Positions 1-10,033 are shown, counted from the stretch's first letter. The stretch: 64,000 nucleotides of DNA from Acidobacteriota bacterium (GCA_003170135.1 PMZR01000068.1:1-64000); one strand, 5' to 3'. The notes: generated by a model from the letters alone, not told the origin. Numbers and translations: made by a program.

Positions 1-264
<264 letters not shown>

Positions 265-460
265 AAAGTGTCGCCTCCGGACCGCCTGCCCGCCCCGGCC
301 CGATAGCCGGAACCTGCAAGCGCCCTTCGACCAACTTTCAACGCAAAAGCTCTTTGGCTCTGCGCTGTTCAGAACTTCGTCTTGTCAGTGTCCGCCTCCG
401 CCCGCTTGCGCGAGCGACGGCGAGACTTGGCTGATTCTCGACGGGCTGTCTTTGCACGCT

Positions 461-483
461 CTATCTAGTTTTCAAAGAACCGA
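461..483 (-). promoter_or_regulatory. boxA-like antitermination element in the rRNA leader
   Basis: The minus strand reads GGTTCTTTGAAAACTAGAT about 200 nt before the 16S start. TTCTTTGAAAACT resembles boxA elements of rRNA operon leaders, where NusB/NusE load the antitermination complex. It sits between the tandem promoters and the mature 16S, as expected. Confidence 0.7.
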
Positions 484-520
484 CGAGCCCCCCGCGATCG
501 TCTGCAAGGGGAACCTTTTT

Positions 521-549
521 ACGCTACTACCAGCGGCGGTTGCTGTCAA
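521..549 (-). promoter_or_regulatory. rRNA promoter P3 (closest to 16S)
   Basis: The minus strand has a consensus -35 TTGACA (549-544), a 17-nt spacer and a weak -10 TAGCGT (526-521). It is the nearest of three promoters that share an identical TTGACA and an identical 17-nt spacing. The expected transcript start is near 514, about 250 nt before mature 16S. Confidence 0.55.
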
Positions 550-635
550 CCCCTTTTCGGGGCGGCCAACCGCGGCCACCGGCAGTGGCCAAGGCCGTCC
601 AAGCCGACTCGACTGTCTACTTGGGCAACCTTGCG

Positions 636-664
636 ATGTTACCCGACCGGTCGGCGGCTGTCAA
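636..664 (-). promoter_or_regulatory. rRNA promoter P2
   Basis: The minus strand has -35 TTGACA (664-659), a 17-nt spacer and -10 TAACAT (641-636), four of six matches to TATAAT. It is the best of the tandem series and lies downstream of the terminator at 695-726, so its transcript can enter the rRNA operon. Confidence 0.7.
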
Positions 665-694
665 CTACTTCCCGCTCAGCTTCACGCCAGGGAC

Positions 695-726
695 AAAAAA
701 ATTGCTCCCGAAAGTGCTGGAGCAAT
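695..726 (-). terminator. Rho-independent terminator between tyrS and the rRNA operon
   Basis: On the minus strand an 8-bp stem ATTGCTCC / GGAGCAAT with a 10-nt loop is followed directly by seven T residues. It would end read-through from tyrS before the rRNA promoters P2 and P3. Promoter-like element P1 lies upstream of it, so any P1 transcript would be only about 65 nt unless the terminator is bypassed. Confidence 0.8.
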
Positions 727-766
727 CGTCCGCCACCGCAGCGGGTATCGCCAGACCGGATTTACG

Positions 767-795
767 ACTGTATAGAAGCTCGCCGTTCCTGTCAA
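767..795 (-). promoter_or_regulatory. rRNA-type promoter P1, upstream of the terminator
   Basis: The minus strand has -35 TTGACA (795-790), a 17-nt spacer and -10 TACAGT (772-767). It has the same -35 and spacing as P2 and P3, but its predicted start (near 760) lies before the terminator at 726-695. It could feed the rRNA operon by antitermination or make a short terminated RNA. Confidence 0.55.
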
Positions 796-883
796 CTCGG
801 CGCGTTTTTCAGCCGTTTTTCTGCGTTGTTCTTGATCCGCGCGGCACGCTCAATCTCATCCCGGGCCCGGTGCCCGGGGTTCG

Positions 884-2170
884 TCAGGGCACCCGCAACT
901 TGACGAGGTGGTTCTGGCGCTGGCCCTTCCTCAGCAGAAACAACTGGCCGGCGATGGCCTGCGCGCGGACGAGCCGGTCGCGCTCGCCACCGACGCGGCG
1001 GTTGTTTACGTAAACCCCGCCGTTACGGATGAGCCTGACCGCCTCACTCCGGGAGCTGGCCAGACCCGAGGTCGCCAGCAGCTCGCTCACCGCGATGCCG
1101 TCCCCGTCGAAGCGCCCCGCCTCCACCTCGCTCGACGGCACATCGTCGAACACGGCCAGCACCTCGTCCGCGTTCAGCTCCGTGATGGCTTCGCCAAAGA
1201 GCAGCGTCGACGCCCGCTCCGCGCGGGCGACGGCCTCCCCGCCGTGCACAGCCGTCGTCACCTCGCGCGCCAGCACGCGCTGCGCCTGGCGCCCCTGCGG
1301 CTCGTCGGCCACGGCGCGCTCGAGGGCCGCGATATCGGGCTGGTCGAGAAACGTGAAGTATTTCAGGTACGACGCGGCGTCGCGATCGTCGGTGTTCAGC
1401 CAGAACTGATAGAAGCGGAATGGCGACGTGCGCGCGGGATCCAGCCAGATCGTGCCGGCCTCCGTCTTCCCGAACTTGACGCCCGAGGATGTCGTGACCA
1501 GGGGCAGGACCAGCCCGTGCGCCTGCGCGCCGCGGAGCTTCCTGATGAGATCGCAGCCCGCGGTGATGTTGCCCCACTGGTCGCTGCCGCCCATCTGCAG
1601 ATGGCAGCCGAACCGATCGTAAAGCGTCAGGAAGTCGTACGCCTGCAGGATCAGGTACGTGAATTCCGTGAACGAAATGCCGTCTTCCTGCTCGAGCCGC
1701 CGCTTCACCGACTCCTTCGCCAGCATGTAGTTCACGGTGAAGTTCTTCCCGACGTCGCGCAAGAACTCCATCAGGTTGAGCCTGGTGAGCCAGTCGGCGT
1801 TGTTGACGATGCGCGCGGGGTTGGTCGCGGACTCGAAGTCGAGAAAATGCGCGAGCTGCGCCTTGATGCCGCGCAGGTTCTCCTCGATCCGATCGAGGCT
1901 CAGAAGCGTTCGTTCCTGGCTCTTCCCGCTGGGATCGCCGATCATGCCCGTGCCGCCGCCCGCGATCGCGATGGCGTGGTGCCCGAAGCGCTGGAGCCGC
2001 GCGAGCGCCATGATCGGCAGAAGCGATCCGACGTGCAGGCTCGACGCGGTCGGATCGAACCCGATGTAGGCGGTGACCGTTTCGCGTGCGAGCACGTCGC
2101 GCACGCCCTCGGTCGCCTCGTACACCATCCCCCGCCACTGGAGTTCCGAGAACAAGTCTGCGGCTGCCAT
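884..2170 (-). CDS. tyrS: tyrosyl-tRNA synthetase
   Basis: Class Ic aminoacyl-tRNA synthetase of 428 aa that charges tRNA-Tyr in the cytoplasm. The Rossmann catalytic domain carries the HIGH-type motif HVGS (residues 46-49) and the KMSKS-type motif KFGKT (about 232-236). The tyrosine-pocket stretch QMGGSDQWGNI is near 192-202. A C-terminal S4-like RNA-binding domain (SEAVRLIRNGGVYVN) completes the bacterial architecture. The length is normal. A -10-like TATAGT ends 8 nt before the ATG, so the transcript may be leaderless; this element overlaps the promoter of the divergent glycosyltransferase. A GC-rich hairpin (about 860-880) lies just after the stop, and the true terminator is at 695-726. 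Confidence 0.97.
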   Translation of the reverse strand: MAAADLFSELQWRGMVYEATEGVRDVLARETVTAYIGFDPTASSLHVGSLLPIMALARLQRFGHHAIAIAGGGTGMIGDPSGKSQERTLLSLDRIEENLRGIKAQLAHFLDFESATNPARIVNNADWLTRLNLMEFLRDVGKNFTVNYMLAKESVKRRLEQEDGISFTEFTYLILQAYDFLTLYDRFGCHLQMGGSDQWGNITAGCDLIRKLRGAQAHGLVLPLVTTSSGVKFGKTEAGTIWLDPARTSPFRFYQFWLNTDDRDAASYLKYFTFLDQPDIAALERAVADEPQGRQAQRVLAREVTTAVHGGEAVARAERASTLLFGEAITELNADEVLAVFDDVPSSEVEAGRFDGDGIAVSELLATSGLASSRSEAVRLIRNGGVYVNNRRVGGERDRLVRAQAIAGQLFLLRKGQRQNHLVKLRVP

Positions 2171-2178
2171 AACCTGTT

Positions 2179-2186
2179 ACTATAAC
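2179..2186. promoter_or_regulatory. overlapping divergent -10 elements (tyrS / GT87)
   Basis: The 8-nt core ACTATAAC supplies TATAAC (2181-2186) on the plus strand and TATAGT (2184-2179) on the minus strand. The plus element ends 7 nt before the GT87 ATG, and the minus element ends 8 nt before the tyrS ATG. The intergenic space is only 23 bp, so both starts would be served by one symmetric core with essentially no leader. Confidence 0.6.
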
Positions 2187-2193
2187 CCGGTCC

Positions 2194-3486
2194 ATGCTTC
2201 ACGTTGGGATCCTCAGGGACTGGCGCGCGTGGCTCACCGCGCTGCTCATCGTCGCCGCCCTCGTGTCGTTCCACGTCCGCATCGGCCGCCGGATGCCGGA
2301 CTTCCAGGTGTACCGCACGGCGGCCGCTCGAGTGCTCGCGGGCGAGCCGCTCTACCGCGAGACGGACGGCCACTGGCAGTACAAGTACCTTCCTGCCTTC
2401 GCGGTAATCCTGTCGCCGTTGGCGCTCATGCCCGCGCCCGCCGAAGCGCAGACGACCGACCCCCGCGGACGCAGCTACGACCCGTGGGCCGACACGGCCC
2501 GCGTCGCGTGGTTCACAGTCTCGGTGGCATTGCTGGTCGCGCTGCTGACCCTGTCGCTGCGCCTGTTGCCGGAACCCGGAGCCGGCGGTCTCGGAGTCCG
2601 CGGCGCGGTTGCCGCGCCGGGGACCCCGCTGAAGACCGGCGTGTCCACTGTCGATGGCGGGCAGGCCTGGAAGGTGACCGGCCCCGCGATCGTGGGCGTG
2701 ACGATCCTCGCCATGGGCAAGTTCTACGCGCACGAGCTCGAGCTCGGCCAGACCAACATCCTGCTCGCGGTCGTCGTCCTGCTCGCGCTCGCGCAGTGGA
2801 AGGCCGGGCGGCCGTCGTGGGCCGGCGCACTGCTCGCCGCCGCGACGGTCGTGAAACCGTATGCGATCGTCTTCCTCCCGTATCTCGTCGCCCGGAGACG
2901 ATGGCGCGCATGCGCCGGGTTCGCCGTGGTGCTGCTTGCTGCCCTGCTGCTCCCCGTGCTGCGCTACGGCTTCCGTGAGAACGCGGCGCTGCTCGCCGGC
3001 TGGTGGTCCACGGTCACGACCTCGACGCCGCCGAACCTTGCCGTCTCCGACAACATCTCGATTGCGGCGATGTACGCGAAATGGTTCGGCGTCGGGTCGC
3101 CGGCCAACTGGCTGGCGCTGGCCACGGCCGGACTGCTGGTGGCGGTGTGCGCGCGCGTCCTGCTCATCGCGCCGGCCGCCGCGTTCCCCGAGTATCTCGA
3201 CTCGGCCCTGCTGCTGACCCTCATCCCGCTGCTCTCGCCGCAAGGCTGGGACTACGTGCTGCTGCTCGCGACGCCGGCGGTGATGCTGCTGGTCGACCAC
3301 CTCGGCAGTTTCAGCCGTCCGGTCCGTTGGCTCGCGATCGCCTGCCTGCTGGTCGCAGGACTGACCGTCTGGGACGTGGTCGGCCGGCGCGTCTACACGC
3401 TGTTCATGGTGTGGTCGGTCGTCACCTTCTGCTACCTGTTCGAGATCGGCCTGCTGCTGCGCCTGCGGCGGACGCAGGCAGCCTAG
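2194..3486 (+). CDS. GT87 family membrane glycosyltransferase (DUF2029)
   Basis: Integral membrane protein of 430 aa with about ten hydrophobic helices. The N-terminal stretch has the GT87/DUF2029 signature: an acidic DFQVYRTAAARVLAGEPLY loop after the first helix, followed by YKYLPAFAVILSP. Known members of the family (actinobacterial mannosyl- and arabinosyltransferases) use polyprenyl-phosphate sugars and act on the outer face of the cytoplasmic membrane. The acceptor cannot be read from sequence. It is divergent from tyrS and precedes a Tat-exported phosphoesterase, which could suit envelope work, but no operon partner proves this. Confidence 0.85.
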   Translation: MLHVGILRDWRAWLTALLIVAALVSFHVRIGRRMPDFQVYRTAAARVLAGEPLYRETDGHWQYKYLPAFAVILSPLALMPAPAEAQTTDPRGRSYDPWADTARVAWFTVSVALLVALLTLSLRLLPEPGAGGLGVRGAVAAPGTPLKTGVSTVDGGQAWKVTGPAIVGVTILAMGKFYAHELELGQTNILLAVVVLLALAQWKAGRPSWAGALLAAATVVKPYAIVFLPYLVARRRWRACAGFAVVLLAALLLPVLRYGFRENAALLAGWWSTVTTSTPPNLAVSDNISIAAMYAKWFGVGSPANWLALATAGLLVAVCARVLLIAPAAAFPEYLDSALLLTLIPLLSPQGWDYVLLLATPAVMLLVDHLGSFSRPVRWLAIACLLVAGLTVWDVVGRRVYTLFMVWSVVTFCYLFEIGLLLRLRRTQAA

Positions 3487-3501
3487 GACGGGCGGCGAAC
3501 C

Positions 3502-3510
3502 TGCTACCAT
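3502..3510 (+). promoter_or_regulatory. extended -10 promoter before the phosphoesterase
   Basis: TGCTACCAT fits the extended -10 form TGnTAnnnT. It ends 9 nt before the ATG at 3520, leaving a predicted leader of only a few nucleotides. Confidence 0.5.
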
Positions 3511-3519
3511 AGCGTCTCG

Positions 3520-4362
3520 ATGGCCATCACGCGACGCGCGTTTCTCCGCACCGGCCTGGCGGGAGGCATCGGCCTCGCGGGCGCCGGCGTGTACGGCTTC
3601 GCGTACGAGCGGCACCGAATCACGGTGACTCGCACGACGGTCGAGGTGGGCGCCCTGCCCGCCGCGCTCGACGGCCTGCGCATCGGCATCCTCACCGATC
3701 TTCATCACAGCGCGTTCGTCCCGCAGCAGGACATCGAGGATGCCACGCGCCTGCTGATGGCGGAGCACCCGGACCTGGTCGCGCTGCTTGGCGACTACGT
3801 CACGTGGGGCGACCGGCGCTACGTCAACGGCTGCGCGGAAGCGCTCGCACCGCTGTCGGCTCCCCACGGCGTCTTCGCGATCCTGGGCAACAACGACGAC
3901 GAGCGCGCGATGCCGCGCGCACTGGCGGCGCGCGGATTCGAAGTGCTGCTCGATGAACGCGCCGACATCCGCGTGCGCGGCGAGTCGGTCGCGATCGCCG
4001 GCATCCGCTACTGGACCAAGAAGCCGAGCGACATCCACCGACTGCTCGTCGGCACGCCGCGCCCGACCATCCTGCTGGCGCACGACCCGCGGCGGCTCAC
4101 CGAGGCCGCCGATCTCGGGGTGCCGTTGCTGCTCTCCGGTCACACGCACGGCGGCCAGATCGTGTTGCCGCTCATCGGCGCGCTGGCCGCCCGCAAGTAC
4201 CCAATCGCCGCCGGCACGGTCCGCCGCGCGAACACGACCCTGTTCGTCAGCCGCGGCGTCGGAACGGTCTTCGTGCCGGTGCGGTTGAACTGCCCGCCCG
4301 AAGCCGCCGTCATCACGCTGCGCGCGCGTCAGGCGCCAGGGTCGTCTGTGGCTGGCTCGTGA
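3520..4362 (+). CDS. Tat-exported calcineurin-like metallophosphoesterase
   Basis: Protein of 280 aa. The N-terminus has a twin-arginine signal ([12 protein letters not shown] followed by a hydrophobic glycine/alanine stretch), so export in folded form is likely. The metallophosphoesterase motifs follow in order: ILTDLHH (replacing DxH), LLGDYV (GDxx), GNNDD (replacing GNHD/E), LAHDP, and SGHTHGGQ. This set matches the YkuE/YaeI group; some relatives cleave UDP-diacylglucosamine in lipid A synthesis, others have no known substrate. The substrate here is unknown. The stop overlaps an alternative upstream GTG of purL. Confidence 0.85.
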   Translation: MAITRRAFLRTGLAGGIGLAGAGVYGFAYERHRITVTRTTVEVGALPAALDGLRIGILTDLHHSAFVPQQDIEDATRLLMAEHPDLVALLGDYVTWGDRRYVNGCAEALAPLSAPHGVFAILGNNDDERAMPRALAARGFEVLLDERADIRVRGESVAIAGIRYWTKKPSDIHRLLVGTPRPTILLAHDPRRLTEAADLGVPLLLSGHTHGGQIVLPLIGALAARKYPIAAGTVRRANTTLFVSRGVGTVFVPVRLNCPPEAAVITLRARQAPGSSVAGS

Positions 4363-4377
4363 ATCACACGTCCCGTG

Positions 4378-4383
4378 TACAAT
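4378..4383 (+). promoter_or_regulatory. -10 element of purL
   Basis: TACAAT ends 5 nt before the preferred purL ATG (4389), inside the end of the upstream gene's intergenic space. The expected start of transcription falls on or next to the ATG. No good -35 is visible. Confidence 0.5.
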
Positions 4384-4388
4384 CGGTC

Positions 4389-7300
4389 ATGCCCGTCCTG
4401 AAGCTCAGTGGCGGCTCCGCCCTCAGCCCCTTTCGACTCGACAAACTGAATCGCCTCATCCACGACCTCGGCAGCCGCCTGGTCGTGTCGTCGGCGACCT
4501 TCTGGCACTTCGTCGAAGCCGGGCGCGAACCCGACGCGAACGAGCGTGCCACGCTCGACCTCCTGCTCACCTACGGTCCGGCGGCGGCGCCGGCGCCGGC
4601 CGGCGGGCAGGTGGTGCTGGTCACGCCGCGCCTGGGCACCATCTCGCCCTGGTCCTCGAAGGCGACCGACATCGCCAGGCTGTGCGGTCTCGAATTTGTG
4701 CGCCGCATCGAGCGCGGAACCGCCTTTCACCTGGCTGGAGCCGACGATGTGGCGGCGGTCCTGCCGGCGCTGCACGACCGCATGACGGAGACCGTCCTCG
4801 CATCAACGGACCAGGCCGGCGATCTCTTCCGGCACGTGTCGCCGAAGCCGCTGACCGAGATCGACGTGCTGGGCCGTGGGCCAGGCGCGATCGCGGATGC
4901 GAACGCCCGCTTCGGCCTCGCGCTGGCGCCGGACGAGATCGAGTACCTCGTGGCGTACTTCGAACGGGCGCGACGCAACCCGACCGATGTCGAGTTGACG
5001 ATGTTCGCGCAGGCGAATTCAGAGCACTGCCGCCACAAGATCTTCAACGCGTCGTGGATCATCGACGGCGAGCCGCAGGCGGATTCGCTCTTCGCCATGA
5101 TCCGGCGCACGCACGCGGCGAACCCGCAGGGCACCGTGTCGGCGTACTCGGACAACGCCGCCGTCATCGAAGGCCGCAGGGTCGCACGCTTCTTCGCCGA
5201 CCCCCGGACGGCGCGGTACGTCTCTGAAGACCACCTCACGCACACTCTGGTGAAGGTGGAAACGCACAATCATCCGACGGCCATCTCGCCGTTCCCTGGC
5301 GCCGCGACCGGGTCCGGCGGTGAGATCCGCGACGAGGGTGCGACCGGACGCGGATCGAAACCCAAGGCCGGGTTGTGCGGCTTCTCCGTGTCGAATCTCC
5401 GCATCCCGGGGTTCGAACGGCCCTGGGAGGGCCCCGAGTCGCGGCCGGATCGGATCGCTTCGCCGCTCTCCATCATGCTCGAAGGGCCGATCGGCGCCGC
5501 CTCGTTCAACAACGAGTTCGGGCGTCCGAACCTGGCCGGCTACTTTCGCACCTACGAGCAGGCCGTGGCCGGCGTCGTGCGCGGGTACCACAAGCCGATC
5601 ATGCTGGCGGGCGGCGTCGGCAACGTGCTGGCCGAACATGCGCACAAGGCAGACGTGCCGTCCGGCGCGCTGCTCATCCAGCTCGGCGGCCCGGGCCTGC
5701 TCATCGGCATGGGCGGCGGCTCGGCGTCGTCGATGACCACGGGCTCGAACACGGCCGACCTCGACTTCGACTCGGTGCAGCGCGGGAACGCCGAGATCCA
5801 GCGGCGCGCGCAGGAAGTCATCGATCGCTGCTGGGCGCTGGGCGAGCGGAACCCGATCCTGTCGATCCACGACGTGGGCGCGGGGGGACTGTCGAACGCC
5901 CTGCCGGAGATCGCGCACGGCGCCGGGCGGGGCGCGCGCATCGACTTGCGCGCGGCACCGAACGAGGAGCCCGGGATGACGCCGCGCGAGGTCTGGTGCA
6001 ACGAATCGCAGGAGCGATACGTCCTGGCCATCGCGCCGGACGGGCTGGCGATGTTCCGCTCGATCTGCGAACGCGAGCGCTGTCCGTTCGCGGTGGTTGG
6101 CGAGGTGACCGCCGACCGGCACCTGGAGGTGCGCGACGGCCTGTTCGGCAACAAGCCCGTCGACATGGACCTGCCGGCCCTGCTGGGGAAGCCGCCGCGC
6201 ATGACGCGGGACGTCGCTCGACGCTCGCCGGACCTGCCGCCGTTCTCGACCGATGGCATCACGCTGGCGCAGGCGGTAGCCCGTGTCCTTCGCGCGCCGG
6301 CGGTGGCCGACAAGACGTTCCTCGTGACGATTGGGGATCGCACGGTTGGCGGCCTCTGCGCGCGAGATCAGATGGTTGGACCGTGGCAGGTGCCGGTGGC
6401 CGACTGCGCCACGACGCTGCTCTCCTTCGAGAGCTACGCCGGCGAGGCGTTCGCGGTGGGCGAGCGTACGCCACTGGCCGTGATCAACGCGCCAGCCGCC
6501 GGACGCATGGCGGTCGCGGAGGCGCTGACGAACCTGGCCGCGGCGCCGGTGACCGACCTGTCCCGCGTCAAGCTCTCCGCCAACTGGATGGCGGCGGCCG
6601 GTTCTCCGGGCGAAGACGCCGCGCTGTTCGACACCGTGAAATCGGTGGCGCTCGACCTCTGCCCGCAGCTGGGCGTCAGCATCCCGGTCGGCAAGGACTC
6701 GATGTCGATGCGCACCGCCTGGACCGACGGCGGCGAGCCGCGGCAGGTCGTCTCGCCCCTTTCGCTCGTCGTGTCGGCCTTCGGACCCTGCGACGATGTG
6801 CGCGGCACGCTGACGCCGCAGCTTCGCACCGATCGCGGACCGACGGCGCTCGTGCTGGTTGACCTGTCGCACGGCCGAACGCGGCTCGGCGGTTCGATCC
6901 TCGCGCAGGTCTTCTGCCAGACGGGGAACGAGACGCCCGACGTGGACGACGCGCCGGCCATCCGCGGCCTCTATGCCGCGCTCTCCGAGCTGCGGCGGCA
7001 GGGCCTCGTCCTCGCCTACCACGACCGGTCGGATGGGGGTCTCTTCGTCACGCTGTGCGAGATGGCCTTTGCCGGCCATGTCGGGATCACCGTCGACGCC
7101 GGCGCCGTCGCGCAACGCGAGGCACCCGACGCCCACCTCCTGGCCGCGCTCTTCTGCGAGGAACTGGGAGCCGTCCTCCAGGTGCCCCACGCGGAAGTCC
7201 CGGTCGTTCTCGCGACGCTCGAGCGGCACCATCTCGATGCCCGCGTGGTTGGACAGCCGAACGACGCCGATGCCATCTGTATCACGCGCGACGGCGCCGA

Positions 7301-8261
7301 GATCTACCGGGAGACGCGGGTGTCGCTCCAGCGTGCGTGGAGCGAGACGACGTGGCAGATGCAGTCGCTGCGTGACAATCCGGTGTGCGCGACCCAGGAG
7401 TACGACCGGATCCTCGATGTCGCGGACCCGGGGCTGTCGCCGCTCGTCACCTTCGATCCGGCCGACGACGTGGCCGCGCCGCTCCTCGCACGCGGCGCCC
7501 GGCCGCGCGTGGCCATCCTTCGCGAGCAAGGCGTGAACGGCGAGATCGAGATGGCTGCGGCGTTCCACCGCGCCGGCTTCGAATCTCACGACGTGCACAT
7601 GAGCGACATCATCGACGGCCGGGTGACGCTCGACCGGTTCTCCGCCCTCGCGGCGTGCGGCGGCTTCTCGTTCGGCGACGTCCTGGGCGGCGGCGAGGGT
7701 TGGGCGAAGGCGGTCCTCTACAACAGCCGCGCCCGCGATCAGTTCTCCGCGTTCTTCGCCCGGCCGGACACGATTGCGCTGGGCGTCTGCAACGGCTGCC
7801 AGATGATAGCCGCGCTCAAGGCCCTGGTGCCCGGCGCCGCCCTGTGGCCTCGCTTCGTCAAGAACGCCTCCGAGCAGTTCGAGGCGCGCGTCGTCACGGT
7901 GGAGATCCTGCGCAGCCCGTCGATCTTCTTCACGGGAATGGAGGGCAGCCGGCTTCCGGTCGTCACCGCGCACGGCGAGGGACGGGCGGTGTTCGACGCG
8001 CCAGACGGCGCGGAGCGCGTCATCGTGGCGGCGCGCTTTGTCGACAATCGCGGCGGTCCGACGGAGGCCTACCCGCTGAATCCGAACGGGTCGCCTGGCG
8101 GGGTGACGGGGGTGACCACCGCGGACGGCCGGTTCACGATCATCATGCCGCATCCCGAGCGCGTGTTTCGCAGCGTGCAGCTGTCGTGGCACCCGGACGG
8201 ATGGACCGAGGACAGTCCCTGGATCCGCGTGTTCCGCAATGCGCGGGTATTCCTCGGCTAG
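4389..8261 (+). CDS. purL: phosphoribosylformylglycinamidine synthase (large single-chain form)
   Basis: Single-polypeptide FGAM synthase of 1290 aa, which converts FGAR to FGAM using glutamine and ATP in purine synthesis. The length matches the long form of Proteobacteria (about 1295 aa), so separate purS and purQ genes are not needed. A central tandem AIRS-type ATPase region includes [23 protein letters not shown]-type sequence and a second copy with GKDSMSM. The C-terminal glutaminase has the nucleophile in GVCNGCQM and the His/Glu pair in IMPHPERVF. The GTG at 4359 would give ten extra residues, but the ATG at 4389 starts the conserved [13 protein letters not shown] and follows a -10 element, so it is preferred. 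Confidence 0.97.
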   Translation: MPVLKLSGGSALSPFRLDKLNRLIHDLGSRLVVSSATFWHFVEAGREPDANERATLDLLLTYGPAAAPAPAGGQVVLVTPRLGTISPWSSKATDIARLCGLEFVRRIERGTAFHLAGADDVAAVLPALHDRMTETVLASTDQAGDLFRHVSPKPLTEIDVLGRGPGAIADANARFGLALAPDEIEYLVAYFERARRNPTDVELTMFAQANSEHCRHKIFNASWIIDGEPQADSLFAMIRRTHAANPQGTVSAYSDNAAVIEGRRVARFFADPRTARYVSEDHLTHTLVKVETHNHPTAISPFPGAATGSGGEIRDEGATGRGSKPKAGLCGFSVSNLRIPGFERPWEGPESRPDRIASPLSIMLEGPIGAASFNNEFGRPNLAGYFRTYEQAVAGVVRGYHKPIMLAGGVGNVLAEHAHKADVPSGALLIQLGGPGLLIGMGGGSASSMTTGSNTADLDFDSVQRGNAEIQRRAQEVIDRCWALGERNPILSIHDVGAGGLSNALPEIAHGAGRGARIDLRAAPNEEPGMTPREVWCNESQERYVLAIAPDGLAMFRSICERERCPFAVVGEVTADRHLEVRDGLFGNKPVDMDLPALLGKPPRMTRDVARRSPDLPPFSTDGITLAQAVARVLRAPAVADKTFLVTIGDRTVGGLCARDQMVGPWQVPVADCATTLLSFESYAGEAFAVGERTPLAVINAPAAGRMAVAEALTNLAAAPVTDLSRVKLSANWMAAAGSPGEDAALFDTVKSVALDLCPQLGVSIPVGKDSMSMRTAWTDGGEPRQVVSPLSLVVSAFGPCDDVRGTLTPQLRTDRGPTALVLVDLSHGRTRLGGSILAQVFCQTGNETPDVDDAPAIRGLYAALSELRRQGLVLAYHDRSDGGLFVTLCEMAFAGHVGITVDAGAVAQREAPDAHLLAALFCEELGAVLQVPHAEVPVVLATLERHHLDARVVGQPNDADAICITRDGAEIYRETRVSLQRAWSETTWQMQSLRDNPVCATQEYDRILDVADPGLSPLVTFDPADDVAAPLLARGARPRVAILREQGVNGEIEMAAAFHRAGFESHDVHMSDIIDGRVTLDRFSALAACGGFSFGDVLGGGEGWAKAVLYNSRARDQFSAFFARPDTIALGVCNGCQMIAALKALVPGAALWPRFVKNASEQFEARVVTVEILRSPSIFFTGMEGSRLPVVTAHGEGRAVFDAPDGAERVIVAARFVDNRGGPTEAYPLNPNGSPGGVTGVTTADGRFTIIMPHPERVFRSVQLSWHPDGWTEDSPWIRVFRNARVFLG

Positions 8262-8321
8262 ACCGGCAGCGCCTCTTGCGGCGCCCACCTGCCTGCCCTG
8301 GCGCGGACCGTGTCGCGCGGG

Positions 8322-8939
8322 TCAGACTGCGGCGCGCCGGACGAAACGCCGGCCCACGATCTCCCATCCGCCGTCGAGCACCAGGCGAATCGCTTCGGGA
8401 TAGAGACGGTGTTCCTCGACGAGGATTCGCGCCGCCAGCGTGTCCGGTGTGTCGGTGTTCAACACCGGCACGGCCGCCTGCAGGATGATCGGGCCGGCAT
8501 CGAGATCGCAGTTGACCAGGTGAACGGTCGCGCCGCTCACCTTCACGCCGTGCTGCCACGCCTGGTGCTGGGCGTCGAGGCCGGGGAAGGCCGGGAGCAG
8601 GGACGGATGGATGTTGAGGATCGCGTTGGGAAAGGCCTCGATGAAGGTCGGACCGAGCAGGCGCATGAAGCCGGCCAGGCAGACCAGGCCAATGTCGCGC
8701 GCGCGCAGCGCCTCGACGAGACGACCGTCGTACTCCTCCCGCGTCGCACAACTCCGGTGACTCAGGCACAACGTCTCGATGCCCGCCTCGCGGGCACGCT
8801 GCAGCCCGGCCGCCTCGGCACGGTTCGAGATCACGACGGCGATCCGCGCGTCGAGACGGCCATCCGCGATGGCGCGCATGATGGCCTGGAGGTTGCTGCC
8901 CCGGCCGGAGATGAGGACGCCAAGGTTGCGGTTCATCAC
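8322..8939 (-). CDS. purN: phosphoribosylglycinamide formyltransferase
   Basis: GAR transformylase of 205 aa; it transfers formyl from 10-formyl-THF to GAR, the third purine step. The N-terminal LISGRGSNLQA binds the phosphoribosyl group. Catalytic residues are N109, H111 (NIHPSLLPAF) and D148 (DLDAGPII), matching N106, H108 and D144 of E. coli. The gene lies 7 nt after the purM stop on the same strand, the usual purM-purN pair, and converges with purL. Confidence 0.97.
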   Translation of the reverse strand: MMNRNLGVLISGRGSNLQAIMRAIADGRLDARIAVVISNRAEAAGLQRAREAGIETLCLSHRSCATREEYDGRLVEALRARDIGLVCLAGFMRLLGPTFIEAFPNAILNIHPSLLPAFPGLDAQHQAWQHGVKVSGATVHLVNCDLDAGPIILQAAVPVLNTDTPDTLAARILVEEHRLYPEAIRLVLDGGWEIVGRRFVRRAAV

Positions 8940-8946
8940 GAAGGGT

Positions 8947-10032
8947 TCACGCCTTGTTCACGTAGTTCACCGCCCGGCTTCCCGGAATCAACTCCCCGAC
9001 GAGCCAACTCGCCTCACCGGCCTCTGACAGCGTCGCGCGCACCCGATCGACATCGCCCGGCGCACACGCCACGATCATCCCGATGCCCATGTTGAACGTG
9101 CGGTACATGTCAGCGTCCGGCACCTCGCCGGCGCGCGCGAGATACGAGAAGAGCGGCGGCACGGGCCAGGACCCGCGCACAATCGCGGCTGACAGCCCCT
9201 CGGGGAGAATCCTGGGCAGGTTGTCGGTGATGCCGCCGCCGGTGATGTGGGCGAGGCCTTTCACGAGTCCGGAGTCCGGAGTCCGGAGTCCGGAGTCTGG
9301 AGTTCGGGGTCCGGAGTCCGACGTCCCGGCCAGCAACGGCTCGATCACCTTCAGATACGACCGGTGCGGCCGCAGGAGGGCCTCGCCGACCGTCTCCTGC
9401 AAGTCCGGCACGTACGCATCCACGCCCAGCGCACACTGCTCGAGCACGATGTGCCGGGCGAGCGAGTAGCCGTTGGTGTGCAGCCCCGCCGAGGCGAGAC
9501 CGATCAGGCGATCGCCCTCGCGCAGCGAACGGCCGTCGATGAGGCGATCGCGGTCAACGACGCCGACGATGAAGCCCGCCAGATCGTATTCGCCGGCCGC
9601 GTAGAAACCCGGCATCTCGGCGGTCTCGCCGCCGAGCAGCGCGCAGCCGTTCTCCCGGCAGCCGCGGGCGATCCCCGTGACGACCTGCTCGGCCACGTCC
9701 GGTGACAGGCGCCCGGTCGCCAGGTAGTCGAGGAAGAACAGCGGTCGCGCGCCCTGGACGAGAATGTCGTTGACGCAGTGGTTCACGAGATCGGCGCCGA
9801 CCGTGTCGTGCCGGCCGGCCAGGAAGGCGATCTTCAGCTTCGTGCCGACGCCATCGGCGCTCGCGACCAGCACCGGTTCGCGATACGCGTGATGGTCGAA
9901 GCGGAACAGGCCGCCGAAGAGCCCGATCTCGGAGAGCACGGCGGGCGTGAACGTCGCGCGGGCGAGTCCCTTGATGCGCCGGACCGTTTCGTTGCCCGCG
10001 TCGATGTCGACGCCGGACGTCTTGTAGTCCAT
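8947..10032 (-). CDS. purM: AIR synthase with an in-frame heptanucleotide-repeat insertion
   Basis: Phosphoribosylformylglycinamidine cyclo-ligase of 361 aa. The N-terminal YKTSGVDIDAGN, the SADGVGTKLKIAF loop, FFLDYLATG and GGETAEMPGFY are all conserved. Between EPLLAG and VKGLAHITGGG, where E. coli PurM has only a few residues, there are about 19 extra residues of the form (RTPDSGL)n (about 238-256). They are encoded by an array of 7-nt units at 9264-9326 and probably form a surface loop before the conserved HITGGG. A second heptamer array starts one nucleotide before the ATG, so no normal ribosome-binding site exists. The catalytic core looks intact, so the enzyme is probably active. Confidence 0.95.
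   Translation of the reverse strand: MDYKTSGVDIDAGNETVRRIKGLARATFTPAVLSEIGLFGGLFRFDHHAYREPVLVASADGVGTKLKIAFLAGRHDTVGADLVNHCVNDILVQGARPLFFLDYLATGRLSPDVAEQVVTGIARGCRENGCALLGGETAEMPGFYAAGEYDLAGFIVGVVDRDRLIDGRSLREGDRLIGLASAGLHTNGYSLARHIVLEQCALGVDAYVPDLQETVGEALLRPHRSYLKVIEPLLAGTSDSGPRTPDSGLRTPDSGLVKGLAHITGGGITDNLPRILPEGLSAAIVRGSWPVPPLFSYLARAGEVPDADMYRTFNMGIGMIVACAPGDVDRVRATLSEAGEASWLVGELIPGSRAVNYVNKA
9264..9326. repeat. heptanucleotide array inside purM (GGAGTCC units)
   Basis: Nine consecutive 7-nt units can be laid out without a gap, with consensus GGAGTCC and variants CGAGTCC, GGAGTCT, GGAGTTC, GGGGTCC and GACGTCC. Because three units equal 21 nt, the purM frame is kept and the translation repeats every seven residues. 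Confidence 0.9.
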
Positions 10033-10033
10033 G

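Noticed and set aside
4359-4388. GTG 4359 as purL start
   Set aside because: It overlaps the previous stop and precedes the -10 element; the conserved N-terminus begins at ATG 4389.
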